Assembly: GCF_963974515.1 (NCBI RefSeq)
Contig: NZ_CAXBDD010000093.1
Location: 1 to 15,458 of the forward strand
Direction of reading: 5' to 3'
DNA length: 15,458 bases
Source of the DNA: Sunxiuqinia sp963974515
GTDB taxonomy: Bacteria > Bacteroidota > Bacteroidia > Bacteroidales > Prolixibacteraceae
In this document: positions 1-7,727 of the stretch, piece by piece
How the letters are laid out: every line of letters starts with the position of its first letter
Position numbering within the stretch: the stretch's first letter is position 1
Notes under the pieces: model-generated
What the model was told of the DNA's origin: nothing
The model's input: the letters and a program-made list of their open reading frames with translations, nothing else
Database searches by the model: none
Translations under genes and position numbers: made by a program

Positions 1-153
1 AAACACGCTGACAATCAAGCGTTTATGTTTCTATTATTTCTGTTTGCTGCAACTTTTGCTGCAACATGCCTCGGGGAAACATTCTTTTCACTGGCATATA
101 TAGCCGCGTTGGTTAAGACTCTAAATTTGGTCGAATTGGAAAGAGGACAAAAA

Positions 154-270
154 TTAAATCCGTTCCGCGTGGCCCGGCCCCAACGACTCGCCAACTTCCA
201 TGCATATAAGGGGCAACATGTTTCCTGTCATCTCCTCTATTCTATCTGGGTCAAGATTTCCATTACTCAC
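154..270 (-). CDS. possible 38-codon small ORF overlapping the DinB stop
   Basis: A GTG-initiated frame opens at 270 inside the last codons of the DinB-like gene and runs 38 codons to a TAA at 154-156. The predicted peptide (residues such as NLDPDRIEEMTGNML near the start and GESLGPGHAERI at the end) has a balanced composition, but I recognise no family. The overlap with the upstream stop would suit translational coupling. It could equally be a chance frame or the remnant of a longer protein. Only the open frame is seen; coding status is a guess. The remaining sequence at 1-153 shows nothing I can support; a plus-strand frame at 25-300 starting with a hydrophobic stretch looks accidental. Confidence 0.18.
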   Translation of the reverse strand: MSNGNLDPDRIEEMTGNMLPLICMEVGESLGPGHAERI

Positions 271-733
271 TGCCGTCAATTAATTCCTGAACCTCTTTAA
301 GATGCAACTCAATATGTCCCAAATATCCCTCAATCATTTGTCTAAGAGTTACGGTAGTATTCTCAAAGCTCAGCCATGAGTTATCAAGTTTTGTTTGGTC
401 CACCGAATTTATCACTTGAATCATGTGTAAATTGTAATACTTCCATAATTGAATCGTCGTATTCCACTCCGCATTTTGGTAATCCTGCAATGTAATCCAC
501 AAATCATTATCTTGCTGATAATCGGGAAAATCAAGTTTTTCGTTGTATTGCAAACGAATCATTCGCTGATGGTTATTGGCTGCTGAATCTATCAAATGCC
601 CGAGTATCTGTTTTATTGACCGGTTTTGCTCATTTCTCTTTTGTGAAATCGTACCGACTGGCAAAACCTTTAATTTGTCCTCCCAAATAGTAATGTATCT
701 GAGAATGCCATTTGTAACATCCGAAAAATCCAT
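263..733 (-). CDS. DinB-like (DinB_2/DfsB-type) metal-binding protein
   Basis: The 156-residue protein has the size and pattern of the DinB/YfiT-like four-helix-bundle superfamily, whose members bind a divalent metal through three histidines and include thiol-dependent transferases and stress-induced proteins of unknown substrate. The three expected ligands are visible: His46 in the ILGHLIDSA helix, and His140 and His144 in the C-terminal GHIELHLKEV helix (H-x3-H). There is no signal peptide, so it should be cytoplasmic. The start at 733 gives the usual family length. It is on the same strand as the cupin gene but separated from it by about 370 bp with no open gene, so co-transcription is not evident. 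The family call is fairly secure; the reaction is unknown. Confidence 0.8.
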   Translation of the reverse strand: MDFSDVTNGILRYITIWEDKLKVLPVGTISQKRNEQNRSIKQILGHLIDSAANNHQRMIRLQYNEKLDFPDYQQDNDLWITLQDYQNAEWNTTIQLWKYYNLHMIQVINSVDQTKLDNSWLSFENTTVTLRQMIEGYLGHIELHLKEVQELIDGSE

Positions 734-1106
734 ATTCTAATCCATTAATTTGTTGTCGGTTTTTACCAGATGCATCAGTGCATACGCTGTAACGATTCTG
801 GCAATTTATTCGCTGTTCGGTGAAAACTGCTGTAAAATCAGGAAACAATTTGATATGCTTAGCGGCAGTTAACAAAGTCACTATGCCACGTACGCTTTTC
901 CCAAATTTCGAACGCCTTCTGACAAAGGTAATCATATGGCAACTTTTGACCTGCTGTAGGATGCTTTTCGCGCTAACCTGCCAAATCTAGCTTAAACAAA
1001 CAGCGAATGAAGAAACTGGTTTTACAGAACGCAATCAGCCGAATGAGTATCCGGACACCGATTACCGCTGTTTATGAGCACAGCAGAGAAGTTTCTTCGT
1101 TTGTTT
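734..1106. other. gene-free spacer with possible coding scraps
   Basis: No convincing gene lies between the DinB-like gene and the cupin gene. A minus-strand frame at 630-935 overlaps the start of the DinB-like gene out of frame and has an improbable composition. Another minus-strand frame around 860-975 reads a short protein-like stretch (PYDYLCQKAFEIWEKRTWH) before a stop, which could be an old gene fragment that I cannot identify. No clear promoter or terminator was seen. Confidence 0.3.
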
Positions 1107-1562
1107 TTATCTCCATTTCGGTTCTACCGGAAGTCTTTCCCCATCGGCCGTAGTGTGCTCTTCCAACGAGTTCTCCTTAGACTGGATTACGATGTAGATC
1201 ATTGTTTCGTCAGAAGAATTGCAGATACCACGTTTTCCTTGCGGTGCAACGCGTATTACGCTGCCTTCTTTAATACTAAAACAGTCTTCATCCACTTGAA
1301 AATAGCCACTCCCCTTAAAAATAATATACGTTTCTTCATTCTTTCTATGAATATGAAAATAGGGCTGCTCCGATTGTGGCGGAAGCGAATTAAACGAAAT
1401 TTCCGTACCTGTAGCCTTCGTAGGATCTTTCAAAAACACTTTGCCTTCTACCAGCTTTTTATTTACAGGGTGAATCAGCGAGTAATCCATTAAATCATTT
1501 AAATCGCCTAAGTCTACGGCACTGTAGTGCGTGTTTTCCGATAACGTCTCAATTTGTTTCAT
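1107..1562 (-). CDS. cupin domain-containing protein
   Basis: A 151-residue single-domain cupin. Motif 1 is clear: PYFHIH (His70, His72), then Glu76/Glu77 and the glycines of FKGSGYF, which usually provide three metal ligands of the beta-barrel. Motif 2 can be aligned at EGSVIRVAPQGKRGICN (about residues 99-115), with the P-x-G turn kept, but the usual histidine is absent, leaving an incomplete metal site. That loss is seen in some small stand-alone cupins, so the protein may bind metal differently or act as a sugar or small-molecule binder. No signal peptide. The gene begins 11 bp after the methyltransferase stop on the same strand, so the two are probably one transcript. Substrate unknown. 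Confidence 0.82.
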   Translation of the reverse strand: MKQIETLSENTHYSAVDLGDLNDLMDYSLIHPVNKKLVEGKVFLKDPTKATGTEISFNSLPPQSEQPYFHIHRKNEETYIIFKGSGYFQVDEDCFSIKEGSVIRVAPQGKRGICNSSDETMIYIVIQSKENSLEEHTTADGERLPVEPKWR

Positions 1563-1573
1563 ACCTTAACGTG

Positions 1574-2410
1574 TTATTGCTTTTTACAATCAATCACCAC
1601 ATATGGAACACTTAGTTTCATTATTCCGTCAGTCCGTGATTTACTATTTAATTCATTTTCAATTTTTTCAAATATTTCCGATTGCTTTTCGGACGGTAAA
1701 ATGTCTTTCCAACTGCCAATAAATGCGAGTCTGATAAAATAATGATTCAGCATTGCTGTTCCGTCAACGAACTTGTATTCAAACCGATCATGAGTAACTG
1801 ACTTAACAGAAAATCCGCGAGATTTAATCAATTCCAGGTATTGACTGAGTGGTTTGCGTTTTTTATAAATCTGTTTTCGCATTGAATCCAAACAAGAATC
1901 GAGTTTTAAACTGCTCAATACTTTTTCCATTACCGAATAAAACTCCACCATTGTATCATTTAAATTCATGGTCTGGATAAATTGTCCTCCGGTTTTCATA
2001 ATCCTCGAGCATTCTGATAGTGCCTCATCAAGATCAGCCACATTATTTAACCCGTTATTGCTTACAATTAAATCAATTGAATGCTCATTTAGCGGAATAT
2101 TCCCGGCAACTCCTTGAATGATTTCAATATTTTTGACCCCGTAAAAGTCAATTTTCTTCTCTGCCCGATGAATTGCAGCTTCCCATGGATCAATTCCGTA
2201 AACCTTTGAATCTTTTCCCAATCGCATGGCTATTTCAATCAACGGAAATCCCGCCCCAAATCCAATATCAACGACTTGCATTCCTCTTTGATAGTTGATC
2301 CCATCCAGTAACTTTAACCCAAAAGGGGCCGACCATAAGGGTAGTTCGTCAAATACTTCGACAAGTGTCTTCGAATTGTAATCCCATTCAGTTTTTAAAT
2401 AGTGTGTCAT
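1574..2410 (-). CDS. class I SAM-dependent methyltransferase
   Basis: A 278-residue Rossmann-fold methyltransferase, probably cytoplasmic. Motif I (VVDIGFGAGFP, about residues 46-56) is the glycine-rich SAM loop. The acidic ribose-binding residue follows in VYGIDPW (Asp74). A motif around residues 104-125 (GNIPLNEHSIDLIVSNNGLNNV) matches the post-II/motif IV region of the Methyltransf_11/25 group, and a following helix-strand reads SRIMKTGGQFI. The C-terminal 100 residues form a lid with no recognised specificity signature, so the methyl acceptor cannot be named. It is the first gene of a likely two-gene unit with the cupin 11 bp downstream. The start at 2410 gives a full N-terminal helix before motif I. 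Confidence 0.85.
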   Translation of the reverse strand: MTHYLKTEWDYNSKTLVEVFDELPLWSAPFGLKLLDGINYQRGMQVVDIGFGAGFPLIEIAMRLGKDSKVYGIDPWEAAIHRAEKKIDFYGVKNIEIIQGVAGNIPLNEHSIDLIVSNNGLNNVADLDEALSECSRIMKTGGQFIQTMNLNDTMVEFYSVMEKVLSSLKLDSCLDSMRKQIYKKRKPLSQYLELIKSRGFSVKSVTHDRFEYKFVDGTAMLNHYFIRLAFIGSWKDILPSEKQSEIFEKIENELNSKSRTDGIMKLSVPYVVIDCKKQ

Positions 2411-2895
2411 GTTACTGATTCTTTGACTTTATGGCGGGCGGATTAAATCCTAATAAATACTTATTGATTTTGTGCCTAAAATTAAGAATTTATATGGCAG
2501 CTGTCCGCATCCGGCCACCGCATTTTTGTACGGCTAAAAATCGGATCCGAATGACAAACTTGACATTTCCCCGATGATATATGGAACACTTTCCTATGAT
2601 CATGGCACCATTTAACTTAAGGATTCGGATGGCTTTTTGATGAAAGTTCTTGAATTGATTGAAGCGCCGGAACAACTTTTAAGCAAAGGAGTAGTTCCAG
2701 AAAAATTGATGCTGGATTTGTAGTTCCGGTTTAAATGCATGTACGAAAACGCTGCCCCGGAAAAGCAAAGCGTTTTTTTTGGTGCCAATTTCTAACAAAA
2801 AATAAACAAGCTTAAAAAAAATTAAAAGAATTTGATCCTGCTCCAAAAAGTTCAACTTTTGCGGTATTATTTCTTTTGTTCCTTAGAATAAAAAA
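2411..2895. other. divergent spacer with an old coding scrap
   Basis: This 485-bp spacer lies between the divergently transcribed methyltransferase and kinase genes. It contains no intact gene. At 2640-2723 a plus-strand frame reads 27 codons (MKVLELIEAPEQLLSKGVVP then EKLMLDL) ending in TAG, compatible with the C-terminus of a lost gene, because a terminator-like hairpin follows 22 bp later. A frame at 2490-2675 on the minus strand looks accidental. The stretch just before the kinase is very AT-rich and probably carries its promoter, but no element stands out. Confidence 0.35.
2746..2780 (+). terminator. terminator-like hairpin with T-run
   Basis: The arms AAAACGCT (2746-2753) and AGCGTTTT (2769-2776) are perfectly complementary around a 15-nt loop, and the right arm runs into eight consecutive T (2773-2780). 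This has the form of an intrinsic terminator reading plus-strand. No intact gene precedes it, so it may be left over from a deleted gene whose tail is at 2640-2723. Confidence 0.5.
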
Positions 2896-4038
2896 ATGAC
2901 CAAAAACTCGTATAAAAAACTCCTGACAATTTTTCTACACATTTTTATGTGGGGGCTATTGTTTCTTTTTTTCCTTTGGGTAGTCAATTTTAGGTATGTA
3001 TATTTAAACCGGTCAGCAGATGAAGCCCAAATATCCGTCCACCGTTTTTTTGGATATTCTCGAATACTGGTCACCTTTGGACTGTTTGCGGCTATCTTCT
3101 ACCTGAATTACTATTTTTTAATTCGGCGCTATCTTTCAAAAAAGAAATTCAAAAAATATGCAGGGGCAATCGTCTCAATTCTGCTCGTGGTGACTGGGAT
3201 CTCCTATTTGAACCGGCCTGCACCGCCTAAGTTTATGCAGAACAAAATGCCGCCACCTGCCATGAATTTTGGCGATGCTCCAGATTTTGACCGCTTAGAG
3301 CCACCAAAGCGATTAATATTTTTCAGCTTCGGAGATCTATTACTGAGCGTTATAGCATTGACAATCAGCACCAGCATTCGGGGAACAAGAGAATGGTTTG
3401 AGAATGAAAAGCAATTGAAGGATATTGAGAACCAAAAACTGACGGCCGAGCTTTCCTATCTGAAAGCCCAGATTAACCCGCACTTCTTTTTCAATACACT
3501 AAATGGAATATATGCCCTCGCTCGGAAAAAATCCGATCATACTCCGGATGTTATTTTGAGACTATCTGATTTGATGCGCTACATCATTTATGAAGCGAAC
3601 ACAGCCAAGGTTTTGCTTAGCCGTGAAATTTCGCATATTGAAAACTACATCGAACTCCAAAGAATCAGGCTGAATGAAATCGTTCAAGTTCATTTTCAGG
3701 TCAATGGCAACCCGGGATTTGTGCAAATTGAACCGCTGCTTTTTTCCGTTTTCCTCGAAAATGCCTTTAAGCATGGCATTGACTATAGCCGGCCCGGGAA
3801 AATTGATATTTCACTAACGATTAAAGAGCACCAGTTGATTTTTATAATTGCGAATCCAATCCTTCGAAATAAGAAAGAAACGCAAAACCGGGAAAGTGGC
3901 GTGGGATTGCAAAATATTAAACAACGTTTACAGTTGGTTTATCCCGATCGACACAATCTCAAGATTTATCAGGAAGATGAACGACATATCGTTGAACTCT
4001 ACTTAAACATAAGAACCGATGAAGTGTATAATAATTGA
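2896..4038 (+). CDS. LytS/YehU-type sensor histidine kinase (His_kinase family)
   Basis: A 380-residue inner-membrane kinase of the LytS-like class that phosphorylates LytTR regulators. Four hydrophobic segments are seen, near residues 9-30, 55-77, 88-105 and 146-160, the last pair separated by a proline-rich extracytoplasmic loop (about 107-140). A short coiled coil (residues 165-190) leads to the His-kinase box, AQINPHFFFNTLNG, with the phosphoacceptor His196. The ATP-binding part has the N-box FLENAFKHG (Asn289) and the G-box GVGLQN (about residue 335). No separate sensory domain exists, so signal detection is probably by the membrane part. Its last 20 bp overlap the response-regulator gene in another frame, indicating translational coupling. 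The start at 2896 has no Shine-Dalgarno, as is common in this phylum. Confidence 0.93.
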   Translation: MTKNSYKKLLTIFLHIFMWGLLFLFFLWVVNFRYVYLNRSADEAQISVHRFFGYSRILVTFGLFAAIFYLNYYFLIRRYLSKKKFKKYAGAIVSILLVVTGISYLNRPAPPKFMQNKMPPPAMNFGDAPDFDRLEPPKRLIFFSFGDLLLSVIALTISTSIRGTREWFENEKQLKDIENQKLTAELSYLKAQINPHFFFNTLNGIYALARKKSDHTPDVILRLSDLMRYIIYEANTAKVLLSREISHIENYIELQRIRLNEIVQVHFQVNGNPGFVQIEPLLFSVFLENAFKHGIDYSRPGKIDISLTIKEHQLIFIIANPILRNKKETQNRESGVGLQNIKQRLQLVYPDRHNLKIYQEDERHIVELYLNIRTDEVYNN

Positions 4039-4747
4039 TGATGAACCGTTAGCCCAGCAAATTATTGAAGAGTATGTAGGCATGATCCCGTTTCTGAAGC
4101 TGGAGAAGAAATGCAATTCCGTATTCGATGCCCTGGAAGTTCTTCAGAAAATGAAAATAGACTTGATTTTCCTCGACATTCATCTACCAAATGTTTCGGG
4201 AATCGAATTTATTAGCAGCCTGGAGAACCGGCCGTTGTTTATATTCACAACGGCTTACTCAGAACATGCCCTTGAAGCTTTTGACTTAAGCGCTGTTGAT
4301 TATTTGCTGAAACCAATTTCTTTTACTCGTTTTCTAAAGGCCACCAACAAGGCTTATCATCTTTATTCAACCAACCAAAACAACCGGCGAGAAGAGCGCG
4401 TTGAAGTCGCCGAAGCTGACCAGGAATATATCTTGGTCAAGTCGGACTACCAATCAGTTAAAATAAAGCTTAGCCAGATTTTGTACATCGAAGGGTTGAA
4501 AGACTACGTCAAAATTTTCCTGCAGAACGAAGCAAAGCCTGTTATCACCTTGAATTCGCTCAAACGGATGAGCGAAAACCTCCCTGACGGTCATTTCCTT
4601 CGGGTTCACAAGTCGTTTATCGTGAACACCAACAAAATAAAGTCAGTCACTAAAAATCGAATTATTATCCACGATCGTTGGATTCCTGTGGGCGACAGCT
4701 ACAAAAGCGACTTCCAAAATTCGGTCATTAATAAATTTGCCTTATAA
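4019..4747 (+). CDS. LytTR-family response regulator
   Basis: A 242-residue two-domain regulator. The receiver domain (residues 1 to about 115) has the acidic pair Asp7/Asp8, phosphoacceptor Asp53 in LIFLDIHLPN, Thr78 in the TTAYSEHALEAF stretch and Lys98 in YLLKPI: a complete active site. A charged linker (about 118-130) joins a LytTR DNA-binding domain (about 132-240) with the typical ILYIEGLKDYVKIFL and FLRVHKSFIVN motifs. LytTR proteins bind pairs of about 9-bp direct repeats with a GTT core. It overlaps the kinase gene by 20 bp, its obvious partner. Likely targets are its neighbours: repeats of this kind occur in the divergent promoter at 7534-7566. A hairpin follows its stop. Confidence 0.94.
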   Translation: MKCIIIDDEPLAQQIIEEYVGMIPFLKLEKKCNSVFDALEVLQKMKIDLIFLDIHLPNVSGIEFISSLENRPLFIFTTAYSEHALEAFDLSAVDYLLKPISFTRFLKATNKAYHLYSTNQNNRREERVEVAEADQEYILVKSDYQSVKIKLSQILYIEGLKDYVKIFLQNEAKPVITLNSLKRMSENLPDGHFLRVHKSFIVNTNKIKSVTKNRIIIHDRWIPVGDSYKSDFQNSVINKFAL

Positions 4748-4783
4748 CTTCCAGGTCAAAATAGGCTCATGCCGCGTAGAGTC

Positions 4784-4809
4784 CAATTAACCCATTCCGG
4801 GATTAATTG
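4784..4809. terminator. hairpin between convergent genes
   Basis: CAATTAACCC (4784-4793) pairs with GGGaTTAATTG (4799-4809) with one bulged A and a 5-nt loop. It lies in the 55-bp gap between the converging regulator and outer-membrane protein genes, touching the latter's stop codon, and is followed on the plus strand by TATTTT. It probably ends transcription from at least the plus side. Confidence 0.5.
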
Positions 4810-6068
4810 TATTTTGGACGGCTAAACCACGTATCTTTTAGTGAAAAGCCCAGTCGAAAACGGAAGAAGTTCTCTTGAATCAGGTTTTTGTTTGTGGTTC
4901 CTTGTTTTCCGAATTCAAAGCTCATATCGATCCGTGATTTTTGATTCTGAATCGGCAATCCCAAACCAAATGACAGGACAACTTCGTCCAACTGAATATC
5001 CCGCAAATTGAGGTAGGATTGGGCATATTGAAACCCCAGTCGGTAATTCATTCGTTTATAATAGGCATCTCTCAAATTACTTGACGGTAAATACTCCATG
5101 CCTCCGTGAAAATAGGGGTTATTATTCAGTTCCACCCCTAAGATATCATACGATTCATCCGACCATCTTTGCATCCCCACATCCATTGCAACAAGTAAAT
5201 TCGTCCCTTTTTGCCAGGAGAAACCAAGACCAATTTCTTCCGGAATAACAAATTCCCCTGTTGATTCTTCTTCGTATTGCAATATAACGTCTGCTGAATT
5301 GGAGGTCGTATTTACCCGTCGGGTTTGAAGCTGCTGCCGGGGATTGTATATCGCGCCCAGCCTTAGCGTGCTTGATTTGTGCTGAAGCTGGTATTGTATT
5401 CCAAATTCCCAGTAGAAGTTGTTGAAATAGTCGGTTGTTTCGTTGCTAATCGACACCGTTCCCAGTTTAGTTAGATCATGATATTGATTTTGCGATTGGT
5501 TGCCAAACAAGTAGGAAGCTTTCAGCCCGAGTGACAGTTTTTTTATCGGCGTGAAAGAAGTGGTGAAATAAGCGCGGCTGATGTCGCCTGAGCCAATAAT
5601 ACTGAGCGGATAATCCTGTTGAATCCCACCAATTACGCTAGTTGTGTTAATTTCATAGCCTGTTGAACTATACGGGTTCAGACCAAAACCGGCGGAAACC
5701 CATCGGTTGATACGCAACCCCAAGGCCAGGTAGCTGAAATTGGCATCGAGCGATGAGGCTGTCTTATTTCGGCTCTTATACTCAGAGAATTGACCATCGA
5801 CCCCCATCTCAAAAAGAAAGGTCATGCTGTCCAAGGTGCTGTATGAAGCTGGATTTAGCGTATTCAGAAAATTGTCCGATGCCATTCCGATACCCGCATT
5901 GCCCATAGCTGAATTGTGCGGGTTACTTTGAAAACGTAGTTCACCCAAGCCATACATGGAATAGGGAGAACTGGTATTGTTCTGTGACAAAACCGGTCCA
6001 TTTACCATCAATATGCAGCCAATTATTAGCCAAAACTGCGGAGGATAGTTCTTTTTCATATTATTCAT
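4803..6068 (-). CDS. outer-membrane beta-barrel protein (FadL/OmpP1-like)
   Basis: A 421-residue exported protein. An N-terminal signal peptide (hydrophobic WLIIGCILMVNGPVLS, about residues 13-28) is followed by SPYSMYGLGEL and AMGNAGIGMASDNFLNTLNPASY. The GNAG...NPA pattern is typical of FadL/OmpP1-like and PorV-like barrels of Bacteroidota. The rest alternates short hydrophobic strands with polar turns and ends in a strand, FFRFRLGFSLKDTWF. It should sit in the outer membrane as a channel or as a scaffold for surface lipoproteins. The gene starts inside the DUF4270 gene (8-bp overlap), so both are on one transcript read leftward. Methionine 4 is an alternative start. The ligand is unknown; the barrel call is good, the FadL relation is inferred. 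Confidence 0.75.
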   Translation of the reverse strand: MNNMKKNYPPQFWLIIGCILMVNGPVLSQNNTSSPYSMYGLGELRFQSNPHNSAMGNAGIGMASDNFLNTLNPASYSTLDSMTFLFEMGVDGQFSEYKSRNKTASSLDANFSYLALGLRINRWVSAGFGLNPYSSTGYEINTTSVIGGIQQDYPLSIIGSGDISRAYFTTSFTPIKKLSLGLKASYLFGNQSQNQYHDLTKLGTVSISNETTDYFNNFYWEFGIQYQLQHKSSTLRLGAIYNPRQQLQTRRVNTTSNSADVILQYEEESTGEFVIPEEIGLGFSWQKGTNLLVAMDVGMQRWSDESYDILGVELNNNPYFHGGMEYLPSSNLRDAYYKRMNYRLGFQYAQSYLNLRDIQLDEVVLSFGLGLPIQNQKSRIDMSFEFGKQGTTNKNLIQENFFRFRLGFSLKDTWFSRPKYN

Positions 6069-7443
6069 AAGTCAAAAAATAGAGATTTAAGGTAGGCTTA
6101 TAACGACTTGATTTTTCACCTTCGAGAATCAAATGGTCTGTTTGCGACTTGAAATCGGACAAAGGAACGGTAACCAATAAGCCGTGATCGATGTTGTAAT
6201 AGCTTCCTGCCAGTTCGGCCGAAAGAAAAGTGGTGATGTCGGCGATGTAATATGAATTTTCTTTATACAATTCATCCAGCGCTAGATTTGCGTAAACGAC
6301 GTTATCATCCGCGTCCACAAGCTGATCGTTCATTTGGTTGATTTTTCCAGTTTCGTAGAAGTGAAGGGTTTGAGGGACATCGCTTGCAAAAGACTCTGGA
6401 GATGGCCGTAAAACCAGTTCGGCCTTAAGCAATATGTGGTCTTCCAATTTGTAGAGCTCATTTAAGCTTGGAAAGTCAACACGAACCAATACTCCCGCAG
6501 TTCCCTGAATAAAGCTCTTGTCTCCTGAAATCCGGGAAAAAAGCTTTTCCCGCTCAGAAATCAGATTTTCAAAATCCGTTCCCGAACGATCAGAGATCAA
6601 CGCATTGAAATGGTTGTTGTTTTCCGAAAGATTAAAATCAATGACGAGCTCATCATGCTCATATTGACCAGCAACATGGGTATGAAGCTGTAGCTTAATT
6701 GAATCGGTTGAAAAACTCAGGACTCGGCTGTCCGGATTTTCTCCCGGTTTTAAAACAAGACCTCTGAAAAAAGCGCTAAAATTCGTATTGTTCAAAACTT
6801 CATCGGCCTTGTCTTTTCCTAATTGCAGGAGCTCTCGCCCAAGCTTATCATCCAAACGGATTTCGATCGATTCTTTGTGCACTTGAGGTAAAAAAAACAA
6901 TTCACCACAAGTTTGATCTTCGGCCGGAAACCGACTCGTGTTAAACAGGTATTCGGCTGAATAATCATCTTCCTGCAACATTAACTCCTCTTTGAGACGA
7001 TAAACCTGCAGAGTCTGCATGGTTGTTGTGTCGCCAAGCAGGTATTCGCCGTAATAAAGTGTCAATATCAGGGAGTCAAAAACGGCTTCGCTATCAACGG
7101 CAGTAAGGCCCGACGGTAAATCGACAGTGAAATAACTGTTGAGCTCAATGCTTCCGGTTTGGTCATTTTCAAAGTACCCCACCAGGGCATTTGCTGTTCC
7201 TGAGGTGGGAAGCGAATCGTACTTAACCGTTGAGAGTTGAATCGAAAAGGTATCAACCAAGCTAATTTTCGATTTAGACTCAACCAAGTCAACCCCAATT
7301 TCGAACTGGCTGCTTTCGGTCTCACAGGACAGCAGAAGAACGACAGAAACGACAAAGAAATAGACCAATGTTTTCAATTGAATTGAACGCATGATACGTG
7401 GAATTAATTCAGTTCTCATTAAAGTGAATTTTGTGTCTTGCAA
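6061..7443 (-). CDS. DUF4270 family lipoprotein
   Basis: A protein of up to 460 residues matching the DUF4270 family of Bacteroidota envelope lipoproteins, of unknown function. The best start is methionine 18 at 7392: it gives a classic signal MRSIQLKTLVYFFVVSVVLL with lipobox LLSC, cysteine at residue 23 of that form, then ETESSQFEIGVDLV. The body is rich in beta structure. Family features I recognise are the early FEIGVDLVESKSKISLVDTF segment, a middle region describing an extended beta fold (FDSLILTLYYGEYLLGDTT), and a C-terminal ITTFLSAELAGSYYNIDHGL part. It heads a two-gene minus-strand unit and is transcribed divergently from the Kelch gene. It is probably a surface or periplasm-facing lipoprotein working with the barrel protein. 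Confidence 0.82.
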   Translation of the reverse strand: MQDTKFTLMRTELIPRIMRSIQLKTLVYFFVVSVVLLLSCETESSQFEIGVDLVESKSKISLVDTFSIQLSTVKYDSLPTSGTANALVGYFENDQTGSIELNSYFTVDLPSGLTAVDSEAVFDSLILTLYYGEYLLGDTTTMQTLQVYRLKEELMLQEDDYSAEYLFNTSRFPAEDQTCGELFFLPQVHKESIEIRLDDKLGRELLQLGKDKADEVLNNTNFSAFFRGLVLKPGENPDSRVLSFSTDSIKLQLHTHVAGQYEHDELVIDFNLSENNNHFNALISDRSGTDFENLISEREKLFSRISGDKSFIQGTAGVLVRVDFPSLNELYKLEDHILLKAELVLRPSPESFASDVPQTLHFYETGKINQMNDQLVDADDNVVYANLALDELYKENSYYIADITTFLSAELAGSYYNIDHGLLVTVPLSDFKSQTDHLILEGEKSSRYKPTLNLYFLTYE

Positions 7444-7546
7444 AGCAATGCTTTCGAGGCTGGTGCAAAAACAATATTAGACTAAATCCAATTTTTAATG
7501 GTCGATAAAGCGGATTCCATCGATGAAATACAGAACCGTTTCAATA

Positions 7547-7566
7547 TTCTGTTAAGTTCTGTTAAG
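7547..7566 (+). repeat. perfect tandem 10-bp repeat, candidate LytTR operator
   Basis: TTCTGTTAAG occurs twice back to back (7547-7556 and 7557-7566). A weaker copy, AACCGTTTCA, precedes it (7534-7543), giving three GTT cores at 7538, 7551 and 7561. Each unit differs at one position from the recalled LytTR half-site pattern [TA][AC][CA]GTTN[AG][TG]. Spacings between cores are 13 and 10 bp, close to one helical turn. That the neighbouring LytTR regulator binds here is inference. Confidence 0.5.
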
Positions 7567-7670
7567 AAGTATGAAAAATATTAACAAATGATGGTTTTAT
7601 ATCGATTTACCGGTCATTGGTCATGAAATAACAGCTGTTTCGAGTGAAATTTTCACCCGTGGTCTATCAA

Positions 7671-7703
7671 TTTTTTTTTGCCCGTTCAATCCATCTAAGT
7701 TTG
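7671..7703 (+). promoter_or_regulatory. Bacteroidota-type promoter of the Kelch gene
   Basis: TAAGTTTG at 7696-7703 matches the TAnnTTTG -7 element exactly. A run of nine T ending in TTTG (7671-7680) lies where a relaxed -33 element would be expected. Transcription would begin around 7708-7712, leaving a leader of about 15-20 nt before the ATG at 7728. Confidence 0.55.
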
Positions 7704-7727
7704 ACCTGAAAACAGAGAAAAATAGTT

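Larger units (their letters stand above)
7444..7727. promoter_or_regulatory. divergent promoter region of the envelope locus
   Basis: This 284-bp AT-rich gap separates the DUF4270/barrel unit (leftward) from the Kelch/DUF4907 unit (rightward). It contains the tandem repeat at 7547-7566, listed separately, and a plus-strand promoter near 7671-7703. On the minus strand, TAATATTG (about 7473-7480) is one base from TAnnTTTG and could be the leftward -7 element, though no matching -33 box is evident. One region controlling both arms would let a single regulator co-ordinate four envelope proteins. Confidence 0.5.

Noticed and set aside
25..300. Plus-strand 91-codon frame with a hydrophobic start
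   Set aside because: It runs into the 3' end of the DinB-like gene on the other strand, changes composition after 40 residues, and shows no domain or ribosome-binding context.
630..935. Minus-strand 101-codon frame upstream of the DinB-like gene
   Set aside because: It overlaps the DinB-like gene by about 100 bp in another frame and has an improbable, basic composition.
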